A DNA stretch of 6,160 nucleotides, from positions 1-6,160 of the forward strand of contig JAUXAJ010000292.1 of NCBI GenBank assembly GCA_030620005.1, read 5' to 3'. The DNA comes from Promethearchaeota archaeon (lineage in GTDB: Archaea; Asgardarchaeota; Lokiarchaeia; Sigynarchaeales; SOKP01). The notes below the pieces were generated by a model, which saw only the letters and a program-made list of their open reading frames with translations, did no database searches and was not told the origin of the DNA. Both the position numbers and the translations under genes were made by a program. Positions 1-5,918 of this stretch are shown one piece after another; the first letter of the stretch is position 1; the number at the start of each line of letters is the position of its first letter.

Positions 1-57
1 TCGTGTTTCATCTTAAAACACCAAACGCAATATGGGTTTGAACGTGTTCATGAATAA
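1..57 (+). CDS. Possible 3' end of a gene entering from the left edge
   Basis: Frame 1 of the plus strand is open from the first base and ends at a TAA at 55-57, giving an 18-residue tail ending in QYGFERVHE. The two other plus frames close within the first 40 bases. Eighteen open codons are weak evidence, and no family is recognisable. A minus-strand frame is also open across the edge and reads CVWCFKMKH at its end, so the coding strand here is not settled. Confidence 0.25.
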   Translation, partial: SCFILKHQTQYGFERVHE

Positions 58-143
58 TAAATTTATGTTCATGATCGTTGAAATGTTCCTTAATATCTTA
101 CCGCTGGGTTCTAAATCATCATTTCCGTCATTATAGAAGAGCG

Positions 144-169
144 ACGATCTAAATCGTAAGGGAGCCTTA
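144..169. repeat. Two adjacent small hairpins
   Basis: ACGAT-CTAA-ATCGT at 144-157 is a perfect 5-bp stem with a 4-base loop. It is directly followed by TAAGG-GAG-CCTTA at 157-169, another perfect 5-bp stem with a 3-base loop. The pair lies just beyond the stop of the minus-strand gene ending at 190, so it could shape the 3' end of that transcript or of one arriving from the left. Neither stem is followed by a strong U-run, so a terminator role is only a guess. Confidence 0.3.
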
Positions 170-189
170 AGAAAATCAAGAGTTAAGAT

Positions 190-1050
190 TTAATCGTTAT
201 TCTCGTAGTATCCTGCAAGATTCTCAAAAACATATGAAGCTGACTGAAATCCCTGAATAGCTGAAAATTTTAATATTTGAGAAATTTGGTCTGAATTTTT
301 AAAAGTTTCATTTACACTAACATTTAATTCTCTAATGTCGAAGAATTCCCTGTAGAACAATGTTGGCCATCTTATTAGATACTTTAAAACTTGATCGTAT
401 TTCCTTTTTCCTTCTTCGCTTAATTCCAAATGGTTTTTTAGCTTATAAATGCAACTATCTTGTATTTTAATTTTTTCAACAATTCCATCTTTTTCAATAA
501 TTTCCATGAATTCACGAATTCTTTTTAAATTTAAATTAAGATTTGGATAAACTTTTTTCATATTTTTTAAGATTTCAATATCATGTAGACCTTTCAATTT
601 TAGAAGGTAAAAATTTGTTGCTATTAACGTGTATTTTAACGGAACTGTTTTGTTATCTATTTGGACATATTGAAACAAATCTCCTAAAATTTCTTTTGCA
701 ACTAAATATTTTAATATTTCACGATCTTGTTCTTGAAAGTCCGTTTGTAAAAGATCTGAATCGTTTAAATAAGACCTATATAAAGCTCTTAAAAGAAACT
801 TAATCAAATTTAAGCCATCGACAATTGATTTTGAAGTAATTTTTAATAATTTAATCCTATAGTCAATATCTCTTAAAAATTGTTCTTTACTTTCACCCGT
901 TATTGATACGCGTGTAAATTGCGGTAATTCTTCCGTAATTGGCTTTAAATAGTTGAGGAAATGATAATATCGAGTGGCTCCTATTAAATTTATCTTTAAT
1001 AAAACATCAAATAATTTTACAAGAAAATTTTTTTCATCCATTAATATCAT
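190..1050 (-). CDS. Uncharacterised protein with a likely winged-helix domain
   Basis: This is a 286-residue soluble protein with no signal peptide or membrane segment. Residues 1-150 are mostly helical and very rich in Lys, Leu, Ile and Asn. Residues about 155-215 look like a winged helix: a first helix (IEILKNMKKVYPN), a second helix of recognition type (LKRIREFMEIIEKDGIVEK), a hairpin 'wing' (KIQDSCIYKLK), then a helix beginning LSEEGKRKY. The C-terminus (WPTLFYREFFDIRELNV, then QGFQSASYVFENL) has the distinctive look of a recurrent uncharacterised family that I remember from Lokiarchaeal genomes; I could not check this. The ATG at 1050 has AAAGGAA directly against it. The in-frame ATG at 1041 (residue 4) stands about 9 bases from that ribosome site and is the more likely start. 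A DNA-binding role is inferred from fold appearance only. It is divergent from the DUF389 gene and probably unrelated to it. Confidence 0.8.
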   Translation of the reverse strand: MILMDEKNFLVKLFDVLLKINLIGATRYYHFLNYLKPITEELPQFTRVSITGESKEQFLRDIDYRIKLLKITSKSIVDGLNLIKFLLRALYRSYLNDSDLLQTDFQEQDREILKYLVAKEILGDLFQYVQIDNKTVPLKYTLIATNFYLLKLKGLHDIEILKNMKKVYPNLNLNLKRIREFMEIIEKDGIVEKIKIQDSCIYKLKNHLELSEEGKRKYDQVLKYLIRWPTLFYREFFDIRELNVSVNETFKNSDQISQILKFSAIQGFQSASYVFENLAGYYENND

Positions 1051-1196
1051 TTCCTTTAATGAAATAATAGTTAAATTTTATTTGGATTTCTAAATTAAAG
1101 AACAATTAGCGGGGAAAAAAAAATTGATACGATCATTTTTAAAAGAAAAGTAGAAAAATAGAATCGCTAATCTTTAGTATTCATTAATTTACAACA

Positions 1197-1204
1197 TTTA
1201 AATA
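1197..1204 (+). promoter_or_regulatory. Archaeal TATA box for the DUF389 gene
   Basis: TTTAAATA resembles the archaeal TATA consensus. A start about 26 bases downstream of its centre would fall near 1227. That leaves a leader of about 33 bases before the proposed start codon at 1260 and room for the ribosome site at 1250-1254. It would leave an unusually long leader of about 126 bases before the first ATG at 1353. The region is AT-rich, so chance matches are possible. Confidence 0.4.
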
Positions 1205-1249
1205 GTATGACATCTAAAAAATTATTGTTATTAAGAAAATTATAAAGAT

Positions 1250-1254
1250 GTGAT
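1250..1254 (+). promoter_or_regulatory. Ribosome binding site that points to a start at 1260
   Basis: GTGAT is complementary to the archaeal 16S rRNA tail (anti-Shine-Dalgarno partner GGAGGTGATC). It sits 5 bases before the ATC codon at 1260-1262, which is where the conserved N-terminal strand of the DUF389 protein begins. No comparable site lies before the ATG at 1353. Confidence 0.4.
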
Positions 1255-1259
1255 AGAAA

Positions 1260-2279
1260 ATCAGACAGATTCAAATAACGATTCAGAATGAACCGAGTGA
1301 GAATATAGAAAAAGTTCTGGATGTATTAAAGTCTCAGCTCCAAATTAAACACATGATCTTGCTCAAAAGCGAATTCAACTCACTTATCATCATCCGGCAC
1401 AAACGAACCTTCGTTCCTGAATTAGTGAAAAAGCTCAATGAAATCGGTGTCGGAATCTCTTTTGGAATTATTGATATATTGTCTTTGGAAACCACCATTC
1501 CAAGATTTGATCTGACCGAAAAAGTAGAAGAGAAAAAACAAAAAAAAATTACTGAGAGAATCACTTTACAGGAAATCGAGGATCATATAGTGGAAGGATC
1601 CAAACCAAGTTTTAACTATTTCTTATTTATAATTTTATCTGCTATTATAGCAGGCATTGGACTCCTCCAGAATTCTTCCGTTATTCTCATTGCTTCCATG
1701 ATACTTTCGCCGTTAATGGGCCCTATCCTTGGCTTTTCTTTCGGTATTATTACAAAAAACCGTCAGATGATAAAAGATAGTTCTACATCTCAAATTATAG
1801 GTTTATTAATTTCCATCAGTATAGGGATATTATTAGGTGTTTTCAGTAGATTTATTATTAATAATCCTCAAGTTTCTTCGGAAATGGCAGCAAGAACCTT
1901 CCCAAACTATTTTGACGTAATTATAGCAATTTGTGCAGGTATAGCAGTTGGTTTTTGTATCTCTGGGAGTGTTCAATCGTCATTAGTAGGCATGGCAATA
2001 GCATTATCCCTCATGCCCCCTGCTGTGAATGTTGGTCTCGCACTAATGTACCTGGACACGACCCTTTCTATTGGAAGTTTAATTCTTTTAATTACGAATA
2101 TCCTTATAATCAATTTAAGCACCATAATTGTGTTTAAACTAAAAAAAATCAATATATTGCCATCAATTGTACCATTCTGGAAAGGACCTAAGGAAAAATT
2201 CATTAAAGAAGAAAAGAAAGAAGAAGAGCCAAAAACAATTAAAGAAAAGTTCAAGAAATTATTTTCAAGGAAAAAATAA
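1260..2279 (+). CDS. DUF389 family integral membrane protein (TIGR00341-like)
   Basis: The first ATG is at 1353 and gives 308 residues. The same frame is open back to a TAG at 1254-1256, and the extra codons read RQIQITIQ, then ENIEKVLDVLKSQL, before running into IKHMILLKSE. This strand-helix-strand is the N-terminal ferredoxin-like part expected of DUF389 proteins, so I place the start at 1260 (ATC, 339 residues), although no ATG, GTG or TTG exists there. Numbered from the ATG, a charged linker (55-75) precedes about six membrane segments near 88-105, 109-131, 147-169, 187-206, 210-232 and 238-262. Family hallmarks are NSSVILIASMILSPLMGPILG and SLMPPAVNVGLAL. The tail (276-308) is highly Lys/Glu-rich and cytosolic by the positive-inside rule. 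The biochemical function of DUF389 is unknown; transport is often assumed. It is probably transcribed alone, ending near a T-run at 2299-2304. The family call is secure, the start is not. Confidence 0.88.
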   Translation: MRQIQITIQNEPSENIEKVLDVLKSQLQIKHMILLKSEFNSLIIIRHKRTFVPELVKKLNEIGVGISFGIIDILSLETTIPRFDLTEKVEEKKQKKITERITLQEIEDHIVEGSKPSFNYFLFIILSAIIAGIGLLQNSSVILIASMILSPLMGPILGFSFGIITKNRQMIKDSSTSQIIGLLISISIGILLGVFSRFIINNPQVSSEMAARTFPNYFDVIIAICAGIAVGFCISGSVQSSLVGMAIALSLMPPAVNVGLALMYLDTTLSIGSLILLITNILIINLSTIIVFKLKKINILPSIVPFWKGPKEKFIKEEKKEEEPKTIKEKFKKLFSRKK

Positions 2280-2298
2280 TGCTCATTATCGTTTCCCG

Positions 2299-2304
2299 TT
2301 TTTT
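2299..2304 (+). terminator. T-run terminator after the DUF389 gene
   Basis: Six consecutive T residues 20 bases after the stop codon, preceded by a C-rich stretch (TTTCCCG), fit archaeal U-run dependent termination. It lies directly before the TATA box of the next gene, supporting separate transcripts. Confidence 0.35.
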
Positions 2305-2312
2305 CAGAGGGA

Positions 2313-2319
2313 TTTATAT
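2313..2319 (+). promoter_or_regulatory. TATA box and purine-rich BRE for the hydrolase gene
   Basis: TTTATAT is preceded by the purine-rich AGAGGGA (2306-2312), which fits a TFB recognition element. The expected transcription start is near 2342, which is downstream of the ATG at 2328. This supports the ATG at 2355 as the true start. Confidence 0.5.
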
Positions 2320-2343
2320 CGCACGAAATGAAAACAACAAGAA

Positions 2344-2348
2344 GAGGT
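2344..2348 (+). promoter_or_regulatory. Shine-Dalgarno deciding the start at 2355
   Basis: GAGGT lies 6 bases before the ATG at 2355-2357. The upstream in-frame ATG at 2328 has no such site, and its first nine codons (MKTTRRGKK) overlap this ribosome site and the predicted transcription start. Confidence 0.6.
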
Positions 2349-2354
2349 AAAAAA

Positions 2355-3584
2355 ATGTCAGAAAAAAAAATGACTGCTGCGAATATTATTTCACAATTAT
2401 CAGAACCGAATTATAAAAATCCCGTGGAAGGAGTGTATACTGCAGGTATTCCCATTGCTGGAATGGTTTGGGTTGAAACTGGCGATGGTTCCGTGGTAAT
2501 AGATACCTTACTTACTGAACCCATTGCTGCTAAAGTCGTGCCAAGGATAAAAGAAACGATTAAATACATTATCTATACGCATGGTCATGTGGATCACGTT
2601 GGTGGAGCAAACGCATTTATGGCGGATAACCCTGAAGTTATTGCCCATCGATATGTACCAGATAGATTTGATAGGTATCAATTTTTAGCACCATATAGAA
2701 GTCAAATTTCACAAATGCAATTTAATATTACTACTCGAGGTTCAGGAATTCGGAATTATGTTTATCCTACAAAAACATTCGATGGCGATTTTACTTTTAA
2801 GCTTGGAAATAGAACTTTTGAGCTTCATGCGGGTCGCGGTGAAACAGACGACGTAGTATGGGTCTACATTCCAGAAATCAATACAGCTTGTATAGGTGAT
2901 CTGATCATAGGACCTTTATTCCCTAATATTGGAAACCCATGGAAACCCACGCGTTATGCCTTGGATTGGGCAAAAGAATTAGAGAAAATCCGTGAACTCA
3001 AACCTGAAGTCATTATATGTAGTGGTGGCGGTCACGTCTTTAAAAAGACAAGAGCGATGGAAGCCTTAAATGTTAACATTGAAGTCATTCGGTCAATGCA
3101 CGACCAAGTTGTTAAATATATAAATGAGGGCATGCACATTACAGAGATGATTCACGCAGTAAAAGTGCCTGAACACCTGAAGAAAAGCCCTTTTCTTAAG
3201 CAATTATACTCTAAACCAGAATTTTTTGTTTTCAATGTCTACCGCTGGTATCATGGTTACTATGACCATAATCCGGCACACCTCATACCAAGACCAGAAA
3301 AGGAAGTTAAAAAAGAAATCTTTGGACTCATAGGGAGCGCAGATAAAATAATGACCCGAGTCAACGAACTTTTCGCTCAAAAGCAAACCCAACTTGCGCT
3401 TCAGGTATTAGATGTATTACTTCAAGCGGAACCAGAAAATGTCGAGGCACTCAAATTAAGAATTAAACTCGTTAGAGAGTTGGGGGACTCGGACAAATGC
3501 CTAATGAGCCGTAACGCTTATTACTTTAGCATTAAACAAGATAAAAAAGCATTTAGAAAAATCCAAAACAAAAGCAAGAAATAA
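2355..3584 (+). CDS. Alkyl-sulfatase-type metallo-beta-lactamase-fold hydrolase
   Basis: The product is 409 residues from the preferred ATG; an ATG at 2328 would add nine. Residues about 20-240 form the MBL fold. The motif THGHVDHVGG (75-84) supplies H76, H78, D80 and H81. E163 in GRGETDDVVWVYIP takes the place of the usual histidine of motif 3, as in alkyl sulfatases. D182 in GDLIIG is the bridging aspartate, and PNIGNPWKPTRY follows. Residues about 290-315 (YRWYHGYYDHNPAHLIPRP) match the alkyl sulfatase dimerisation region, and 325-392 is the helical part ending LMSRNAYYFS. The C-terminal SCP2-like domain of SdsA1/YjcS enzymes is absent; the short form without it is a known subgroup. There is no signal peptide, so it is cytosolic. 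The likely chemistry is metal-dependent hydrolysis of a sulfate or other ester, with substrate unknown. Oddly, the motif 5 region reads ICSGGGHV rather than PGHG. No sulfur or lipid gene is adjacent. Confidence 0.88.
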   Translation: MSEKKMTAANIISQLSEPNYKNPVEGVYTAGIPIAGMVWVETGDGSVVIDTLLTEPIAAKVVPRIKETIKYIIYTHGHVDHVGGANAFMADNPEVIAHRYVPDRFDRYQFLAPYRSQISQMQFNITTRGSGIRNYVYPTKTFDGDFTFKLGNRTFELHAGRGETDDVVWVYIPEINTACIGDLIIGPLFPNIGNPWKPTRYALDWAKELEKIRELKPEVIICSGGGHVFKKTRAMEALNVNIEVIRSMHDQVVKYINEGMHITEMIHAVKVPEHLKKSPFLKQLYSKPEFFVFNVYRWYHGYYDHNPAHLIPRPEKEVKKEIFGLIGSADKIMTRVNELFAQKQTQLALQVLDVLLQAEPENVEALKLRIKLVRELGDSDKCLMSRNAYYFSIKQDKKAFRKIQNKSKK

Positions 3585-3787
3585 TTATTGAAGTAGGGAT
3601 AGCAATAAACATAAGACTGACAGGACATTCTGATATAAAAGATTGTTGGATTGCTGCGAGCGCAGTTATTTTAGATGCAATATTAATAACAGAAGATAAG
3701 GAATTAGAAAAAATTTTATCTTCAATCGTCGATACCAAAGATATTATAATTTGGTCATGGAAGAAATTCATTGAAAAAATATTTTAA
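3581..3787 (+). pseudogene. 3' fragment of a PIN-domain (VapC-like) gene
   Basis: The second plus frame reads 68 residues to a TAA at 3785-3787 and contains HSDIKDCWIAASAVILDAIL and ITEDKELEKIL. This is the C-terminal half of a PIN ribonuclease domain: the Asp of D-x-x-I-A-A-x-A and the Asp of the T-x-D-x-x-L motif are both present. PIN proteins are about 130 residues; the first half, with the first catalytic Asp and the central Glu, is missing. The frame is open only back to a TAG at 3554 and holds no ATG, GTG or TTG before the motif. Its beginning overlaps the end of the hydrolase gene, so the 5' part must have been deleted or overwritten. No antitoxin is visible nearby. I read it as a dead toxin remnant. 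Confidence 0.6.
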
Positions 3788-3883
3788 GCCTACCTCATGG
3801 GGGAAAATTAGGAAATCTCATCATTATTGAACTTAGAGATAAAAACTATAAAAATACAAACATCAAATATTGAATTATTGGAT

Positions 3884-3893
3884 AATTTATAAT
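3884..3893 (+). promoter_or_regulatory. TATA box of the sugar isomerase gene
   Basis: AATTTATAAT centred near 3889 predicts a transcription start close to 3915, only about 5 bases before the GTG start at 3920. With no Shine-Dalgarno in the interval (GTTTAGAA), translation is probably leaderless or nearly so. Confidence 0.45.
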
Positions 3894-3919
3894 TTTTTAA
3901 AATAAATGAGTGTTTAGAA

Positions 3920-5227
3920 GTGAAAATAGAACCCAAAGTGGGCTTTTGTGTTATTTATCACCCTTTTGAAGAAAATGCTGATAAGGCTCCTGAAATTTTT
4001 GATAGCTCCAAGGATTTACTAAAAAGGATCGATAATATTGATTTAATTGTCTCAAATGAGTTAATTAAAGATGAAACCTCTGCCATTAAAATAGGAAAAT
4101 CATTTAATAGAGCAGGTGTTGATGTAATCTGTGTTAAACTTGCTACTTGGAGTTCAGACAATTTAATTATTGATATGAATTCTGAATGTGACGTTCCATT
4201 TATTTTTTGGACTTATTCACATGTTCATGCTGGAAGTTTATGTGGTGGTCAACAATTTAATATGGTATTTAAAGAGCTAAATAAAGATTGCATTTTTGTA
4301 TATAAAGAAGATAAGGATGCCCTGAAAAAGATTTCTACTTATGTCAGATGTGTAGCTTTGAAAAACAAATTAAACACAATTAGATTGGGTAGAATTGGAA
4401 ACAGAACTCAAGGTATGTCTGAAGTTGTTTGTGACGAGTTTTCAATAAAGGAAGTAATTGGTCCAAGAATCCACAGCATCGGCCTAGATGAATTTAAAGG
4501 GATAATAAATGAAATTCCTGAAGATCTTGCTCGCTCTGATTGGCAAAAGATAAAAAACAAGGTTGGTAAGGTTTCAGCAAGCGAATTCGATGGTTTAAAT
4601 GCCATTAAAAATTATTTAGCATTAAAAAAGTTAATTAACTCTAAACATTTGGATGGAATTACGATAGAATGTTATCCAAGGTATATGGGGGAAGTATGTT
4701 TAGGATTTAGTATATTAGCCGATGAGGGAATTCCAGGAGCTTGTGAAGGTGATATCAATTCATTAATTCTAATGTATATTATGATGGGTCTTTCTGGTCA
4801 ACCCGTTCATGATATTGATCCATTATATCTTTTTGAAGAAGATAATAGCATATTAGGCAGTCATTGTGGTTGCGGATCTTTTCAATTAGCCGTTTCTAAT
4901 CAATCTATCGAACTGACTAATGTTAGGTTAGCAAATAAAGGGTTATGCGTTGTATTTTCATCTAAGCCCGGAAAAGTTACATTAGCAAACTTGGTTGGAA
5001 GAAAAGACACCTATCGAATAGGTGTAATTGAAGGAGAAGCTATTGAAACAGAATTGATGTTCCCTGGCAATCCCATTAGAATAAAGTTACCTTTATCAAC
5101 TAACGATTTTTTAGACATTGTAGAAGAACGTGCTCTTGGGCACCATTGGATTGTTGCTTATGGAAGTCATGATTTTTCCTTAAGGAAGTTAGCCACATTA
5201 TTAGGGATTGACTACATCGCATTTTAA
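3920..5227 (+). CDS. L-fucose/L-arabinose isomerase superfamily protein
   Basis: The product is 435 residues from a GTG start; the ATG at 3906 is in another frame and stops at once. The N-terminal half (1-225) is an alpha/beta region with FIFWTYSHVHAGSLCGGQQ near 95-112 and RLGRIGNRTQGM at 155-166. The C-terminal half carries the isomerase signature: ITIECYPRYMGE (E250), PGACEGDIN (E276, D278), SHCGCGSF (H315) and GHHWIVAYGSH (H408/H409, H417). The spacing of E250, E276 and a late His resembles the Mn-binding Glu/Glu/His set of L-arabinose isomerase and the Glu/Asp/His set of L-fucose isomerase, so aldose-ketose isomerisation through an enediol is the likely chemistry. Many archaeal relatives have no proven substrate, hence no gene symbol. 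It is cytosolic. No kinase, aldolase or transporter lies beside it, so the pathway is not shown by context. Confidence 0.85.
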   Translation: MKIEPKVGFCVIYHPFEENADKAPEIFDSSKDLLKRIDNIDLIVSNELIKDETSAIKIGKSFNRAGVDVICVKLATWSSDNLIIDMNSECDVPFIFWTYSHVHAGSLCGGQQFNMVFKELNKDCIFVYKEDKDALKKISTYVRCVALKNKLNTIRLGRIGNRTQGMSEVVCDEFSIKEVIGPRIHSIGLDEFKGIINEIPEDLARSDWQKIKNKVGKVSASEFDGLNAIKNYLALKKLINSKHLDGITIECYPRYMGEVCLGFSILADEGIPGACEGDINSLILMYIMMGLSGQPVHDIDPLYLFEEDNSILGSHCGCGSFQLAVSNQSIELTNVRLANKGLCVVFSSKPGKVTLANLVGRKDTYRIGVIEGEAIETELMFPGNPIRIKLPLSTNDFLDIVEERALGHHWIVAYGSHDFSLRKLATLLGIDYIAF

Positions 5228-5301
5228 AATTATCTCGTTGTTGCTTGCATTTGTTTTTGCATTAAGAAAGAAACGGAATTAATTATTTATGATTCTAAAA
5301 C

Positions 5302-5308
5302 TTTTTTT
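5302..5308 (+). terminator. T-run terminator after the isomerase gene
   Basis: Seven T residues 75 bases past the isomerase stop fit archaeal U-run termination. A weaker T-run (5254-5258) lies earlier. The element precedes the promoter-like region of the next gene. Confidence 0.35.
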
Positions 5309-5317
5309 AAATGAGTT

Positions 5318-5334
5318 TTTATTAATACAATTAT
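5318..5334 (+). promoter_or_regulatory. TATA-like region before the methyltransferase-like gene
   Basis: The stretch from TTTATTAATA through ATTATT offers overlapping TATA-like matches 27 to 43 bases before the GTG at 5361. A start about 25 bases downstream of the distal half would fall at or just before that GTG. The exact box cannot be chosen in such AT-rich sequence. Confidence 0.3.
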
Positions 5335-5360
5335 TATCTGATTTGTAAGAAAAGCTGGGA

Positions 5361-5780
5361 GTGAGAATTATAACTGAAAATAAAAAGCTTTCAAGAAAAA
5401 AAAAAAGAATTTTAGTATTGATTGGAAGTGGAATATATGTAATAATTATATTGCCGATAATTGGAATTCTTGTTTCGATGGCGCTGGATAATCTATTAAA
5501 TTTACCATTAATAATTCCTCCCTCTTATAATCTTATTATAGCGCCCATAATTTTAATTACTGGATTTTTCTGGGCAATATGGTCGAATATTGAACTATAT
5601 AAGAGAGGGGACGGAAGTCCGGTTCCATTTAAAGGTACACGTACGCTTAATGTAGTTACGAGTGGCCCCTATAAGTATACGAGAAATCCTATGATTTTTG
5701 GATATGTATTGATCTGGATTGGTTTAGGCATTTTAATAAATTCGTTCTTTTTGACTGTGGGATCCTCTTTAGAACGATAG
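5361..5780 (+). CDS. ICMT/PEMT-like membrane methyltransferase, C-terminally truncated
   Basis: The product is 139 residues from GTG. A basic N-terminus (KKLSRKKKR) is followed by membrane segments near 17-41, 56-76 and 111-133. Between the last two lies VTSGPYKYTRNPMIFGY (99-115), the G-P-Y-x-x-x-R-N/H-P motif of isoprenylcysteine carboxyl methyltransferase and phospholipid N-methyltransferase-like proteins, which contributes to S-adenosylmethionine binding. Family members are usually about 190-220 residues and end with another membrane segment plus a conserved glutamate-rich piece of the type EE-x-x-L-x-x-x-F-G-x-x-Y. Here the frame stops after FFLTVGSSLER, so that part is missing and catalysis is doubtful. 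Codons past the TAG read YLKKKGRV, faintly like the lost tail. The GGGAG at 5357-5361 touches the GTG, which argues for leaderless initiation or a different start. The family call is good; I am unsure whether the protein works. Confidence 0.7.
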   Translation: MRIITENKKLSRKKKRILVLIGSGIYVIIILPIIGILVSMALDNLLNLPLIIPPSYNLIIAPIILITGFFWAIWSNIELYKRGDGSPVPFKGTRTLNVVTSGPYKYTRNPMIFGYVLIWIGLGILINSFFLTVGSSLER

Positions 5781-5834
5781 TATTTAAAGAAAAAAGGACG
5801 GGTGGCTACAAAATTCAGTGCTGATGAGAGGATC

Positions 5835-5879
5835 AGATCATAAATTGAACCTTGATCTTATATTTTAATAATTTTTTTT
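5835..5879 (+). terminator. Hairpin plus T-run terminator after the methyltransferase-like gene
   Basis: AGATCA at 5835-5840 pairs with TGATCT at 5853-5858 (12-base loop), and eight T residues follow at 5872-5879. This fits transcription ending for the plus-strand gene. The T-run lies about 40 bases beyond the stop of the converging minus-strand gene, so it may also separate the two units. Confidence 0.45.
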
Positions 5880-5918
5880 CAGAATTTAGAATTTATCTGA
5901 ATGAGAACTTCGTTTTGA

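Larger units (their letters stand above)
1051..1259. other. Divergent intergenic region
   Basis: About 209 AT-rich bases lie between the minus-strand winged-helix gene and the plus-strand DUF389 gene, so they must hold both promoters. No open reading frame of note is present on either strand. A 7-bp inverted pair, ATTAGCG at 1105-1111 and CGCTAAT at 1165-1171, is separated by 53 bases; this could be chance. Purine-rich stretches (1111-1123, 1141-1160) carry no recognisable motif. Confidence 0.5.

Noticed and set aside
543..803. Plus-strand open frame of 86 codons
   Set aside because: It lies wholly antisense to the winged-helix protein gene, has a low-complexity Leu/Phe-rich product with no motif, and no ribosome site.
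1105..1171. Inverted pair ATTAGCG / CGCTAAT in the divergent promoter region
   Set aside because: A 7-bp match with a 53-base gap is easily reached by chance in AT-rich DNA, and neither arm sits at a fixed place relative to a promoter.
1973..2254. Minus-strand open frame of 93 codons
   Set aside because: It is a mirror of the DUF389 membrane segments and hydrophobic codons; the plus strand shows clear family motifs.
3582..3584. The hydrolase stop as a frameshift that truncates a longer protein
   Set aside because: The short alkyl-sulfatase-like subgroup naturally ends shortly after the LMSRN-type motif, and what follows in the other frame is PIN-like, not an SCP2 domain.
3553..3771. Minus-strand open frame of 72 codons
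   Set aside because: It is antisense to the PIN-domain fragment, whose plus-strand reading carries recognisable motifs.
2355..5227. A sulfo-sugar catabolic operon made of the alkyl-sulfatase-like hydrolase and the sugar isomerase
   Set aside because: The genes are 335 bases apart with a decayed PIN gene and a new TATA box between them. No sulfur transporter, kinase or aldolase is present, and neither substrate is known.
5289..5348. 19-codon open frame (MILKLFLNEF...) before the methyltransferase-like gene
   Set aside because: It is short and AT-rich, lacks a ribosome site, overlaps the T-run and TATA-like region, and is explained by base composition.
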